Assembly (NCBI GenBank): GCA_006386115.1 | Contig: VFIW01000095.1 | Coordinates: forward strand, 161,991 to 225,990 | Direction of reading: 5' to 3' | Source of the DNA: Globisporangium splendens | Taxonomy: Eukaryota; Oomycota; Peronosporomycetes; Pythiales; Pythiaceae | Length of the DNA: 64,000 bases | Shown: piece after piece, positions 43,612 through 54,272 of the stretch | How the letters are laid out: every line of letters begins with the position of its first letter | Position numbering within the stretch: position 1 is the stretch's first letter | The notes under the pieces: model-generated | Databases searched by the model: none | What the model saw: only the letters and a program-made list of their open reading frames with translations | Told to the model about the DNA's origin: nothing | Made by a program: the position numbers and the translations under genes

Positions 43612-43627
43612 TAACTCGAGTGATGTG
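43612..43627. repeat. Target-site duplication of LINE 3, right copy
   Basis: Perfect 16-nt copy of 41453-41468; the host reading frame resumes right after it at 43628. Confidence 0.92.
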
Positions 43628-44478
43628 GACTTAACTCGTCATGGTCATGACCCATCACTGGAATACGTAAAGTACGCTATACTGCCTGGGTTTCTGCTAG
43701 GCACATTCTTCACTTGACTCTCTGACGTCTTGTCTATTATGGCTGTAAATGATGCAGACATTCCTTTCAGAGCACGCTCAAAGCAGCTTCACAAGCAGAC
43801 GCAGTATGGAAAAGCTTGGAATCACTTGCCAGCAATGCTGCAGCCACACAAAAGCGTGGCAAACTGAAGAGCTCCATAGACCGTCCAAATCTGAAACAAA
43901 GCAAGTTGAAGACTCCACAACCTCTCGAAATCACGCAGCGAAGCACCGGAAAAGTTCGCCGTGGTGACGGTGCCGCCGCAGATCCATTTCTGTGCATGCA
44001 ACTCTCCGAATTGGTGCGTTGCTGAGGTCCAAATGGAAATGTGAGCAATAAATTCGAGGCAAAGTCACTTTCGTTGCTGACGATGCATGACTGAACTTGT
44101 AGACCTCCCACTTGGAATCGGAGCTTTTGGGGCGAGCCAGCGACATGGTGCGATGGACTCATCATCTTGTCAGAGCTCGTGGTCGTGTTCTCATTGCTTT
44201 CTCTCTCTCTCTGTGATTGACTCGGGGTAGCAAGATCTCGTGGCTATCATTGCAAAGCACCTCAACTTCCGCGTGATGACAGGAAGGGGCACTGCCCGTA
44301 AATAACCCCATTCAGAATCATCATCGCGCAACATTCATTACAATGACCCTTATTTAAAGATCTGCTACACAAGGGATTCAGTATATTTTGGGTGATACCC
44401 TTATTTTGGGTTCTCATCCGCCTTGCCAATCAGTCAGTCAGTCAGTGTGTCTGACGAAAGAGCTCACATTTGCACAAA

Positions 44479-45822
44479 ATGGTCAAGACGCAGGGCTTCG
44501 CAGCGCTCGCGGCCGCGTTCGGCATCGGCGCCGCCGCCACCATCGCCGCGCAGTTGGTGTATGCCACGATCGCGCAGAAGAGAGCGGTGGCCAAGTCTGC
44601 CCGAAGAGGCGCCAACAAGCGCATCGCTGCGGACAACAAGGCACAGGAAGGCAGCTCCCGCCCCGCAGGCTCGGACGCCATGGAGGACGCACTCCTGAAG
44701 GAGCAGCTCTCGCGCATCCACACGTTCTTCGGCGAAGAGGGCTTTGAGAAGATCAAGAACGCGTTCGTGATCGTCGTGGGCGTCGGCGGTGTGGGCTCGC
44801 ATGCTGCGCACATGCTCGCGCGCTCAGGTGTCAGCAAGTTGCGTCTCATTGACTTTGACAACGTGACGCTGTCGTCCCTCAATCGCCACGCGGTCGCGAC
44901 GCGCGCCGATGTCGGCACGCCGAAGGTCACAGCGATGAAGAAGCACTTGCACGAGATCGTGCCGCACTGTGAGATCGAAGACCTCGCTGTGATGTTTGAA
45001 GAAGCGTGCGCCGACGAGCTCTTGGAAGGCAACCCGACGTACGTGCTCGACTGCATTGACGACGTCAACACGAAGCTTGCGCTTTTGGTGGCCGTGTCGC
45101 AGAAGAACCTCAAGGTGATCACTGCGACCGGTGCTGGCGCCAAGGCGGACCCAACGCGATTGCAGATCGGCTCTCTCTCGGATGCTGTGCGCGATCCATT
45201 GGCGACCAAGATGCGCTATTTTTTGAAGAGAAAGAAAGTGTCGACGACCAGCATCACGACGGTGTTCTCAAGCGAGAAGAGCGTGTGCAAGCTGCTTCCT
45301 CTCGACGAGGAACAGGCACAAAACCCGAGTGAGTTCGGAAACGTCGAGAACTTCCGCATCCGCGTGATCCCTGTGCTGGGCACGATGCCAGCGCTCTTTG
45401 GTCAGACCATGGCGGCGTACGTGCTCTGTGATCTTGCGAACCAGCCGCTCGTCCCAGAAGCAGTGGCACGGCTCTCGCGTGATCAGCGCAACAAACTCTA
45501 CCAGAAACTGCTTGACCGCGAGCGCATGCTCAGCATCGAGCACGGCAAGATGGAGCTCGAGAAGGACGAGATCGAGTTCATCTTCCAGGAAGTGTGGCGT
45601 GGCCGCAGCTCCGTGAGCGACGTGCGCCAGGGCGGTCACCAGCGCATGTTCATGGCGCGCTGGCGCACGGACGTGCCGTTGCGCCCCGACAATGTCGTGT
45701 TCCTCACGACGAAGGAGCTGAACCAGTACGACAAGGACGGCGGCATCCACGCGTTCGGCGACGAAGTGCTCGCAAAGATCGACGCGCGGCTCAAGCAGTT
45801 TGGCGACTGGGAACTCGCCTGA
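44479..45822 (+). CDS. tRNA threonylcarbamoyladenosine dehydratase (TcdA/Tcd1-like)
   Basis: Single exon, 447 aa from the ATG at 44479. Residues 7-30 are a hydrophobic anchor (FAALAAAFGIGAAATIAAQLVYATIA), as in the yeast Tcd1/Tcd2 mitochondrial outer-membrane proteins. The E1-like/ThiF domain starts at about 75: GVGGVGS (101-107) binds the ATP phosphates, RLIDFDNV (123-129) has the acidic pair, SLNRHAVAT the arginine finger, and DCIDDVNTK the metal/ATP site. The enzyme adenylates and dehydrates t6A37 of tRNAs to its cyclic form, improving ANN decoding. The C-terminal extension (about 300-447) includes the expected RFIFQEVWRGRS-type region. The TTG-led three extra codons upstream are not used. 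Confidence 0.9.
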   Translation: MVKTQGFAALAAAFGIGAAATIAAQLVYATIAQKRAVAKSARRGANKRIAADNKAQEGSSRPAGSDAMEDALLKEQLSRIHTFFGEEGFEKIKNAFVIVVGVGGVGSHAAHMLARSGVSKLRLIDFDNVTLSSLNRHAVATRADVGTPKVTAMKKHLHEIVPHCEIEDLAVMFEEACADELLEGNPTYVLDCIDDVNTKLALLVAVSQKNLKVITATGAGAKADPTRLQIGSLSDAVRDPLATKMRYFLKRKKVSTTSITTVFSSEKSVCKLLPLDEEQAQNPSEFGNVENFRIRVIPVLGTMPALFGQTMAAYVLCDLANQPLVPEAVARLSRDQRNKLYQKLLDRERMLSIEHGKMELEKDEIEFIFQEVWRGRSSVSDVRQGGHQRMFMARWRTDVPLRPDNVVFLTTKELNQYDKDGGIHAFGDEVLAKIDARLKQFGDWELA

Positions 45823-46144
45823 CTAAATGCGAGCAGCTTATTAAGTCCATGACATTAGATAGAGCTTTGTGGGCTGCATCATGCATCGCACAGGTTTTAG
45901 ACAGCAAGGGTTTCCATCCTCTATTATGCTCTGCGACATGTGTAGATCAGATGGCTACTGACCCAGTCTCCACCTCATACTGAGTCTCATATGTTAACCG
46001 TTTTACCTACTGTTTTTCAGTCCGTGTCAGTATCCAGAGACAGTTGCTGCGTTGTTGTGGGGGAGTGCGTCATTTGGAGCTTTGCGCTGTGACCCGCCAA
46101 GCAGAACTCAAAGCACGAGAGAGAGAGAGAGAGAGGCACGAACG
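45823..46144. other. Intergenic gap with GA microsatellite
   Basis: 322 nt between two co-directional genes. A (GA)n run at 46117-46135 lies just before the ATG at 46145, in the probable 5' UTR. Nothing else was recognised. Confidence 0.5.
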
Positions 46145-47624
46145 ATGGCGCAGCGATTGATCCCCAAGAAACTCGAAGGCGGCGACTGGAAGCACTGGAT
46201 CAGCGACCTCGACGCCTTCCTCTTCGACTGCGACGGAGGTTCGTACGTGTCTCATCCCTACGGGTAGCAATGCCAGGGGGAAATCAACGTGACTGTTGTG
46301 CGTTTGCTTGGCTTTAGTGTTGTGGCGTGGCAATGCGCCGATCCCCGGCGCTGGTGAACTGGTCGGACTCTTGCGCTCGCTCGGCAAGCGCGTCGTGTTT
46401 GTGGTACGTGCTTGCGCTTTGCCATGCGATTGTGGCCGTAATGAAGGCGGAGAGGGGACTAAAGGGGTTGCAAATGAATGAATGAATAGACGAACAACTC
46501 CACCACAAGCCGAGCCAATTACGTTAAGAAGCTGGGTATGTGTTGGCTCCTAAGCGTTGCCGTGGTATGCGTAATAGGAGTGTGCTAAGCGGGATTTCGT
46601 GGTTCTGTGTGTGTTGCTTCCTTCTATAGCCAAGCAAGGCATTCCTGCAGAAGTGGATGAAATCGTGACGTAAGTGCGGTCATTTTGCAGACGATAGCCT
46701 GCGTGTACGCATTTATACTGATGATTGTGGCAATACGTGCTCTCTAACAGGTCTGCGTGGGCGACGGCCAAGTACATGACGAACGAGAAGATCTCGGGCA
46801 AAGTGTACTACATTGGAGAAGCGGGTCTTGGCGAAGAGCTCGCAAACGAGGGCTTCGAGCCTTTCGGCCTTGAGCACGGCGACATCAAGGAGCTGCACAC
46901 GCCGTTCACCGTCGACAACGACGTGAAGGCGGTCGTCGTTGGTCTCGACAGAAACATCTCGTACTACAAGCTCGCGTACGCGACGGTGTGCGTCCGCAAC
47001 ATCCCAGGCTGCCGATTCATCGGCACGAACCCGTAAGCTGTCGCAATGCGATGACAAACATCGCGTCAATGAAGTAACGCTAACTGTGATACAATGCTGT
47101 TCGCAGTGACCCAACGTTCCCAGTCGACGGTGCCATTCTGCCAGGTGGCGGCACTCTCGTCAAGACCATCGAGTCCGCAGTCGGACAGTAAGTCAGAGAC
47201 GGCTGCTGCGTATTTTCTTGGTGTGTCGGCTGATTTACTGATTGAGGCATTATCTCTGTCATCCTTGTGTAGCCCTCCTGAGGCTGTGATCGGAAAGCCA
47301 TCACAGGATTTGCTCAAGACCATCCTCACCACCTACGGTCTCGATTCCTCCCGAACGTGCATGGTGCGCATATGTGCAGCATAGTTCTTCAAAGTAACTC
47401 GTAGCAGATGAATGCTCACATTTGTTATGCTTCTGTAGGTCGGCGATCGTCTCTCGACGGACATTGTGTTCGGTCGCCTCGGCGGTCTGCAGACGCTGCT
47501 TGTGCTGACGGGCATCACGCACGAGTCAGAATTGGCCAACATCGAGCTGCCGGAGTTCACGCCGCACCACTACGTCCAGTCGGTCGACGTGCTCAACCAG
47601 CTCCACCGCCAGCAGCAGAACTAA
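46145..47624 (+). CDS. PGP: HAD phosphatase, phosphoglycolate / 4-nitrophenyl phosphatase family
   Basis: Eight exons (46145-46238, 46318-46403, 46490-46535, 46630-46669, 46751-47032, 47107-47187, 47273-47363, 47439-47624) give 301 aa. Motif I is FLFDCDGVLWRG, with Asp28 the nucleophile and Asp30 the acid/base, created by joining exons 1 and 2. Motif II is VFVTNNSTTSR, motif III the Lys in GKPSQDLL, and motif IV MVGDRLSTDI, spanning the exon 7/8 border. The C2-type cap lies between (PFGLEHGDIKEL...VVVGLDRNISYYKL). This family removes 2-phosphoglycolate or other toxic glycolytic by-products (for example 4-phosphoerythronate) in the cytosol. The length matches the family (about 300). It is the most intron-split small gene in the window. 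Confidence 0.93.
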
Positions 47625-47835
47625 GTAAACTGCTGCAACCCACGATCACCTGAAGGCAACAACATAGACTCGTGAGAACGGTAACTCTAGAAAGCTGTGC
47701 AAACTGAATTGTGAATCTATCGGAGAAACAACTCGACATTATCGTCAACCGTCTTCATATTGCACCAAATCCTTACTACTTGTGACAGGAAAGACACTTT
47801 CTTACATTAATTACAAGCCCAAAAATCAAAATTTC

Positions 47836-50404
47836 TTACCGAAGCACCGATTTCTTCAGACGCGGTGCTCCGCCGTTTACAAACGCATCAAAAAATGACG
47901 GTCCCGAATTACCCCAGAGACCACCGCCGGCAGATGTTAGCGCGCCAGTTGTGCCGGTGAACGCACTACGCGCTGCCTTCACTGCCTTCTTCTGAGCACG
48001 AGTAACTAAACCTGCGCTCAGTTTCTGCGCCGCATACTCTGCCGTTGACATTGGTGCTGCCACTCTATCAGGAGCCCCCGCTGCATTTGATCTCGATTTT
48101 CGCTTCTTCGCGTCAGGTGAGTCGTTGTTCAGAGCATCTTCGTCTGCATTTGATGGTGCGGGTCGTTGACGCTTACTTCGGACAGTTTGTGGTGTCTTGG
48201 GGGTCTTTGGGGTCTTAGGAACATAGCGAATCCCAATTGGGCTCTTTGACGGACGCATCGCAAGCAACGCTGTAATTGAAGGCGAATGCAAATGGTTCAC
48301 CGCAGACGACGGCACTTGAACTGTTTTCTTCACTGGCGTGGTCTCATTCTCACGTGAAGTAGCAAGTTGTCGCTTCATCGCTCGCTGTTTTCGCGGAGTA
48401 CCTGCATCATCGCTGTCACTAGTTGCTGATCCATTCGCCAGAATTTTGGCTCTCTTGGCAGGCAGACTGTCTGCTGCAGTTTTCGAAAACGCCTTCTTCT
48501 TCTTCTTTGCCAAAACTTTTGGCGTGGCAATATCCTGCATTCTCGACATCCGAGTGAGCATATCAGCCTTCGCGATGGCTTGCTCAACAGCACTCAGCTT
48601 GTCTTTCTTCTTCCCCTTCTCTTTAGGCTGTTTCTCTTGAGTGGTTTTCTTCTTTTTTGCAACAGAGACTTCAGCTTCAGGCTCGTCAGCATTCCCCGGC
48701 ACAATCTCCTTCTCTTTCGCCCTTTGCTTTTGCTGTTTCGGTCTTACTCTTTTCGTGATATTTGCAGCCTTCACGCCAATAAAATCTTCAGGTTCGTCTG
48801 CTCCAGCCGATGCTACTGTACCCCCTTCTTGGCTCTGGAATTTAGAGTTTCCCGACTTGGCGTCTTTTTTCGCAACCTTATTCGAGGCTGCTTTTGACTT
48901 TGACTGGTCCGTACTGTTCTCATCGTGGTCGCTTGAGGAGTCAGCTTCGGCTTCCTTCGTCTTAGCCGACTGCTTACTTTGAGCCTTCTTGCTTCCATAA
49001 AGCGGCGGCTTCCCGTTCTCCGTAGCAGTCGCAGTTGGTACTGACGTCGCACTGTCTTTCGCTGGTTGATTTGGCATCTCTTTAGGTTTCGGGATCTTCG
49101 ATTCGACAAGGCTAGCTGCAGCCACCATCTCCATCAGGCTCTTCCCACCGCGCGATCCTGCGCTGCTGCTGGTATCTTCAGCAACAGTTTTACTATTACC
49201 GTTTGATTTGGATAAAGTTTTGTTCGAGCTTGACGAGCTGTTGGAGAACGAGATTCCCAAATCCTTTCTTCGTTTCAGCGCTTTCTTCGGTGTCTCGGAG
49301 CTTGTCGCTTGCTCTTCTTCCTCGTCACTCTCATCTGCAGCCTGCTGTGCCTCCTTTGCAGCTTGTGCTTCCTTTTCAGCTTGAGCTTTTGCTTTAGCGG
49401 CTCTAAGTGTAAAATCAAAATCCTCAGTGGCAGCCATCGCTTTTTTCATCACGCCCTTTGCCAATTTCGAAGGCGTGAATTTCGATGGTGTTGGGTTGTT
49501 GCTTTCCTTTGGCTCAGCGCGATCTGGAGTGCCGTAACTGAGGTAGCGCGGTTCAGGAACGTTTTTCACTGGGGTGAGAATCGGCGGAGAAAACGGCATG
49601 AGTAAGCTCGGCTCCTCTCCCTCGGTGTCGCTCGCTTTATCCTGCGATAACATGAGCATGAGCTCGTCTGCAGCTGATTTCTTCGCACTCGTTGGCGTAT
49701 CATTCACGTCGGCTTCCTGCTCAGTATCGAAAGATTCCTCAAGACTGCGTGGTCGGGCCGTGTGCGATGATGAATGCGGAGTTTTAGCAGGAAAGATCTT
49801 TCTCGGCGAGAACGCCACGCTTTTCGCTGCGACCTTCTTCTGTCTTCGAACGATATCGCCGTTTACAGTATTTGCCGCGCTCGTTTTTCCTTCGGCCACA
49901 GCAGGAACGACGACCTTGCTCTTAATCGCGGTCGTCGCTTTCGTCTTTGCCATCGTAGCCACGGCTTCGGTTTCCGTCTCGACAGCAGTGGCAGCAGCAA
50001 TCGTGGCGGTCTCCTGTCGTTTCCGCTTCTGTTCGTTCTGTCGCTGCAGCTTTCTCGCCGCATCCTCGGCCTCCTTCAGGCGGAATCGGTCCTCATACTG
50101 CTGCTGCAAAATTTGCTTCTCCTTGATGCGCAGCAACGCCTCATGCTCCAGCAGCAGTTTGCGCTCCTCGCGGTCGAGTTCCTCGTCCAGCACGACCTGT
50201 CGGCACTGGTTCTGCAACTGCTTCGACTGGATCTCGATCGCGCGCCACTACGCGCCGTTCATGTCAAAAAGAGACACACGTGAGTCGCAAGCGCATGTGG
50301 CGTATTACGTAGGCGTTCAGTACCTGCAGCTCGTAGATCTGGAGCAGCGCTTCCTCGCCCTCGACGATCGAGTTGGCGGTCGCCGCTGTCCCCACTGTCA
50401 CCAT
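47836..50404 (-). CDS. Lys/Ser-rich disordered protein with N-terminal coiled coil
   Basis: Two exons on the minus strand (50404-50324, 50247-47836) give 830 aa. The 27-residue first exon (MVTVGTAATANSIVEGEEAL...) joins in phase to WRAIEIQSKQLQNQC. Residues 12-110 are a continuous charged helix (LDREERKLLLEHEALLRIKEKQ, EDAARKLQRQNEQKRKR). The remaining 700 residues are low-complexity: Ala/Lys/Ser/Glu-rich, many short basic clusters (KRRK, KKKKK, KRKR) and repeated S/TP sites (TPKTPKTPQT). These suit a nuclear, phospho-regulated protein. The last 40 residues (GALTSAGGGLWGNSGPSFFDAFVNGGAPRLKKSV) are less biased and may be a conserved peptide. I do not recognise the family; a chromatin or spindle role is conceivable but unsupported. 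Confidence 0.75.
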
Positions 50405-50818
50405 TTCTGTCTTTTCGGTCTGTTTGGTCGACACAAGTCGCGACAATGACAGACACCCCGCGCGAATGACTCGAGCAAAAAATTCAAAAAAGGCACGACC
50501 ATCACTCTGAATTTCAAATTATAACAGACTCACAGATGATCCGGAAAAACCTCAAGACAACGCCTAAGGTTTTTTATTTCCTTATGTGTCATGCGACTTG
50601 GCGTTGAAGCAGTTCTTGTAGAGGAAGGTTGCATTCGTCCTTGTAGAGAGAGAATCCCCTCTCGCGTAATACGTTCTCGCTCCCCTCCTTCGAGTCGGAC
50701 TATTGCCCGAGCCTAAAGCATAAACGAATTGCGACACTCGAAGGCGCGTGGAAAAGGAAGGAAGCGAAGGCGCCATATCCCCCCATTAATCAACAGCAGC
50801 AGGAAGGAGAAGGAAAGG
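50405..50818. promoter_or_regulatory. Divergent promoter gap
   Basis: Between the Lys/Ser-rich gene and ARPC1, both reading outward. No initiator match of quality, no other gene. Confidence 0.4.
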
Positions 50819-52748
50819 ATGAGCGACGCGAACCTGTGGCACCTGGCGGAGGGCATTTCGTGCCACGCATGGAATAAGGACCGGTCCAAAGTGGCCATCT
50901 GTCCCAACTCGAATGAGATCTGGATCTACTCGGGCTGCCAGCAGCCGGACGTGACCAAGTGGCGCAAGGAGGCCGTGCTCACTGAGGTACATACACAATG
51001 CGCGCTTGTTTTTCTCCTTGTGTTATGCGCGATACTGATGCCTTTGTGGGTATACGACGACAGCACGACATGCTGGTGTGCGGGTTGGACTGGTCGCCCG
51101 TGACGGACCTGCTCGTGTCGTGCTCGCACGACCGAGGCGCGTTTGTGTGGAAGTACGAGGCTGCATACCGCCAGTGGAAGCCCTCGCTCGTCGTGCTGCG
51201 TATTACGCGCGCGGCGATCAACGTCAAGTGGAGTCCGAATGGTGCGTAAATGGATTGTTTTGAGTGCTTTCAACCCCGACGAGACTGATGCCGATTTCTA
51301 ATTTTCACGCCATCGTGCGATGTCCATAAGGTCACAAGTTTGCTGTCAGCAGTGGCTCGAAATGTGTGTCGGTGTGCTACTACCAGGCGTCGGAGAACTG
51401 GTGGGTCAGTAAGATCATCAAGAAGCACAAGTCCACGTACGTACTTCAACGCTGTAATTCTCCGCAAGTTAGTTCTTTATACGTCAGTCATTGACTCTAA
51501 ACTCTATATGCGTTTATGCTTGTCATTTCCCCCCTCCTCGTAGTGTGACCGATTTGGACTGGCACCCGAACAGCCAACTGCTGGTGACGGGCAGTACGGA
51601 TCTCAAGTGCCGCGTGTTCTCGGCGTACATCTCGGATGTCGACGGAGCTCCAGACAGCGGTCCGTTCCCTGCGTTGGCCCCATTCGGTGAGCCACTGGCA
51701 GAGTTTGACAACGCGAATGCGTGGGTTAATGCCGTCGCGTGGTCGCCAAAGGGAGACCGCCTTGCGTTCGCAGGTACCGTACCAACCTTGGAGCAACGCA
51801 CACATTGCAGTCCCAGCACGACTGATCTTTTTTTCTTTGAGCAGGTCATGGCTCGTCGATTCACCTTGTTCAGTTTGGCGCTCCTGGCCAGTACCCAACG
51901 ATCCAGGTACCAATGCATCATTGCTGTCTTTTCTGCCGTTGAGTGGAAACTCATCGTTTGTCGAATGTCCGTTGCTGTAAATTTTGTAGTCGATTCGATT
52001 CCAGCACCACCCGTTGACTCGTTTGTTGTTCTTGTCCAACAACTCGATCGTTGGCGTGGGCTACGACTTCAACCCACTGCTGTTCTCGTCGGATGCGAAT
52101 GGATTCTGGTATGAAACATATTGGTGGTGGCTGTGAAGATCATCTATGATGAGAAGCTGATTTGTTCTGGCTGTGTGTGTTTTCAGGTCGTTCTTGGAAT
52201 TCGTGGACAAGAAGCCAGCCCAGAGCGCGGTCGCACGCAGCACCGGAAGCTTCAACACCGGTACGACTGGTGCTCTTCGTGTACTTCAATTGTTCCCAAG
52301 TTCACTCGTATGCTGACGCCATTTTGCTTTTGTGTCCACACAGCACGCAGTATGTGGGAAAGCAAAGTGTCCCGCGGTCAATCGTCTGACGCGACACAAA
52401 GCGACAAGGGTGCCTTGTGGACGTATGTATCTTGTGATCGCTTTTCATTCTGCGGCTTATTGGTTGTAGCTAACGCTGTTGGACTACTCTTTATTCCGTC
52501 TTGGACAACAGGAAACACGAGAGCACTATCACGGACATCCAGGCATACGCCCGCTCTGCCTCGGGCAGTGTGACGGAGTTCACCACTTCTGGTACGACCC
52601 AAATCGTTTTACAGCCGATTACGAAGCTGTTGATTCTAACCTGCGTGCTAATCCTTTCCCTTTGTGTTGTGATTCAGCTCTCGATGGTCGTATTGTCCTG
52701 TGGAAGTTGGCGAGTTTGAACGTGGAAATGAGCAAGCTGCGCCTCTGA
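50819..52748 (+). CDS. ARPC1: Arp2/3 complex subunit 1 (WD40)
   Basis: Ten exons (50819-50986, 51064-51241, 51331-51436, 51544-51773, 51845-51906, 52005-52108, 52187-52260, 52344-52422, 52512-52591, 52678-52748) join in phase to 383 aa, the usual length for p40/ARPC1. The chain is a seven-blade WD propeller: HLAEGISCHAWNKDRSKVAICPNSNEI (blade 1), HDMLVCGLDWSPVTDLLVSCSHDRGAFVW, INVKWSPNGHKFAVSSGSKCVSVCYY, VTDLDWHPNSQLLVTGSTDLKCRVFS, WVNAVAWSPKGDRLAFAGHGSSIHL and, near the end, ALDGRIVLWKL. The insert before the last blade (SDATQSDKG) corresponds to the mobile hydrophobic loop. ARPC1 helps anchor Arp2/3 to mother filaments for branched actin. The gene has a dense intron load with donors GTACGT/GTATGT. 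Confidence 0.94.
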
Positions 52749-52904
52749 GCGTCGTCAAAAGAACGAGTTTTGACTGACAGAGTACGCAATGACGCAACCC
52801 AAGGCGAAGCAAAGTAGGCTGATTCACAGCGTCGTTGACGCGAAGCGCACAAAAATGATTCTTGCAATGTCGCCGCCAATTTCAAAAAGAAAAGAATAAA
52901 TTGT

Positions 52905-54272
52905 CTATTCATACAATCGCTTAATTCGACGGTAATCTTGGCGGTACTGGTTCTCCACAAAGGATGCCTGGCGAAAGTCTTTCCACTCCGAGAATTCCTC
53001 GAGAAGCGCGTTTGGATCGTAGGACAACAGCAATTGGATGCCTTGGCTGACATCATTTAAAGTTCGCGCGAGATCCATGTGGTTCTCGTTCAGGTACGCA
53101 CGCTGCAGCTCAAGCAACTCGTAACTGCTTCGAAGGAAGAGAATCGCGTACTCGCGAATGTCTTGATTCGGTTTTGCTCGCAGCAGGAGATCACAGCTGT
53201 CTGCCACGAGTTTGTGGATTCGGATAAACACGATATGATCGTGCGCCACAATCTCCAGCGCATCCGAGAGCGTCTCTAACGCGATCTGAAGCACCTGAGC
53301 AACATTGGCTCGATCCTTCAGCAGTTCTTCAGCGGCGCCTAGGATTTTCTCCAGTTCTTTCATCTCCACGCGAGCACCGCCATCTTCAGTGTCATTAGAC
53401 GGTTGCGGTGGTGGAAGCACGCTGTCACCTCGTCGACACAGCTCGCAAATGCACACGAAACCAAACTGTTCGCGTAGGTTTTGCTGGCGGTTCTCGCGGC
53501 TCTGTTCACGCGGGTACAGGTACGAAATGGTGAGCGCCTCGCCCTTGAGAATCTTCTTCGCCACACGAACCTCCGAGATGCCATTCGCAGTGGATTCCGG
53601 CGTGAACTTGACGCAGTTGGGATTGCAGTCGTGGTTGAACATCGCGTTGTACAGAAACACACCGCTGTCGAACGCATTGCACTGCATCGCGAACACGTTC
53701 TGCAACAACGCGTCTTCCGACAGCTCCAGGTGCTGGAAATCACGGCGCAGCTGGGTCAGCAGTTCTCCATACTTTTCTCGACCAGCGGCCAACAATTCGT
53801 CTGGAAGTTCATTCAGCTGCTGCGGGTGGAGGTGACCTAAATGCTGCATGATATCCTTGTAGTCTTCGCGCGACAAGATCGTTTCCAACGTCGCGATGAA
53901 AAACGATGGATCGGACTGCTCGACATCATCGGGCCACGGCACGTACACCTGTTCCACGAGCACCTGCGTTCCCGGCTCCAGATCTCTCGTCGCAATATAC
54001 CCTCTGTGCCCTCCGATGCCTCTGCAGTTGGTAACCAATTCGATCGGCCCCACGGCCAGCGGCTTGACGTCGTCCCACGGCGCGTACAGACTCGGCACGT
54101 CCTGCTCCTGCTCGTCGGCAGTCGCTGCGTCCTGCGGCGTAGTGGCGACGGGCGCAGGCAGCGGCAGGATGCTCAGCGTCTCGGTCGTGGTGCCCACTTG
54201 CTGCTCATCGTCGCTGCTGTCGTCATCAAAGAGCCCGAAGGCGGCCTGCACGGACTCACTCGGCTGCGCCAT
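52905..54272 (-). CDS. SET-domain protein, SMYD-like without MYND finger
   Basis: Single exon, 455 aa from the ATG at 54272. The N-terminal 60 residues are acidic and disordered (DDDSSDDEQQ). The SET domain is split: GIGGHRGYIATRDLEPGTQVLVEQ at the start, then, after an intervening region (about 130-210), NAFDSGVFLYNAMFNHDCNPNCVKF with the NHDCNPN catalytic/AdoMet motif, and EVRVAKKILKGEALTISYLYP, where the Tyr completes the active site. A Cys-rich post-SET follows (FVCICELC). No MYND zinc finger interrupts the SET insert, unlike true SMYD proteins. A TPR-like helical C-terminus follows. Substrate (histone or other protein lysine) cannot be told. A GTG-led upstream extension was rejected. Confidence 0.85.
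   Translation of the reverse strand: MAQPSESVQAAFGLFDDDSSDDEQQVGTTTETLSILPLPAPVATTPQDAATADEQEQDVPSLYAPWDDVKPLAVGPIELVTNCRGIGGHRGYIATRDLEPGTQVLVEQVYVPWPDDVEQSDPSFFIATLETILSREDYKDIMQHLGHLHPQQLNELPDELLAAGREKYGELLTQLRRDFQHLELSEDALLQNVFAMQCNAFDSGVFLYNAMFNHDCNPNCVKFTPESTANGISEVRVAKKILKGEALTISYLYPREQSRENRQQNLREQFGFVCICELCRRGDSVLPPPQPSNDTEDGGARVEMKELEKILGAAEELLKDRANVAQVLQIALETLSDALEIVAHDHIVFIRIHKLVADSCDLLLRAKPNQDIREYAILFLRSSYELLELQRAYLNENHMDLARTLNDVSQGIQLLLSYDPNALLEEFSEWKDFRQASFVENQYRQDYRRIKRLYE

Larger units (their letters stand above)
38073..44305 (+). pseudogene. EB1-like (MAPRE) calponin-homology gene split by two LINEs
   Basis: The EB1 CH domain is unmistakable: GRLELLAWLNEFLGTDYTK, IEHLADGIAYCQIFDVLYPG, KVNLQHVNFQARCEADYERN, EIPVRKLVQGIFQEHFEFLHW. 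Coding pieces: 38073-38109 and 40481-40659 (one exon cut by LINE 2), 40741-40905, 40976-41179, 41286-41468 and 43628-43671 (one exon cut by LINE 3), 43758-44013, 44103-44168 and possibly 44231-44305 (or a stop at 44216 without the last intron). All remaining introns are GT-AG and in phase, and the frame continues across both insertion points once each duplicated target copy is counted once. The C-terminal part lacks a recognisable EBH domain, so it may be a divergent family member. EB1 proteins track microtubule plus ends. The ancestral start at 38073 is the least certain element. As it stands the gene has no in-frame ATG right of LINE 2 and should be non-functional. Confidence 0.75.

Noticed and set aside
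43600..43612. ATG of the 703-codon LINE frame as a native start
   Set aside because: Its A is supplied by the duplicated target site, so the Met is created at the junction of a 5'-truncated copy.
44014..44305. EBH (C-terminal EB1) domain in the EB1-like gene
   Set aside because: Neither splice option gives the conserved LEKERDFYF-type helix; only the CH domain is supported.
45594..45983. Plus-strand frame overlapping the end of the TcdA-like gene
   Set aside because: Out-of-frame shadow of the dehydratase C-terminus.
52678..52748. Alternative final exon of ARPC1 by read-through of intron 9
   Set aside because: Read-through gives a different C-terminus without the final WD strand; the spliced ALDGRIVLWKL end fits the family.
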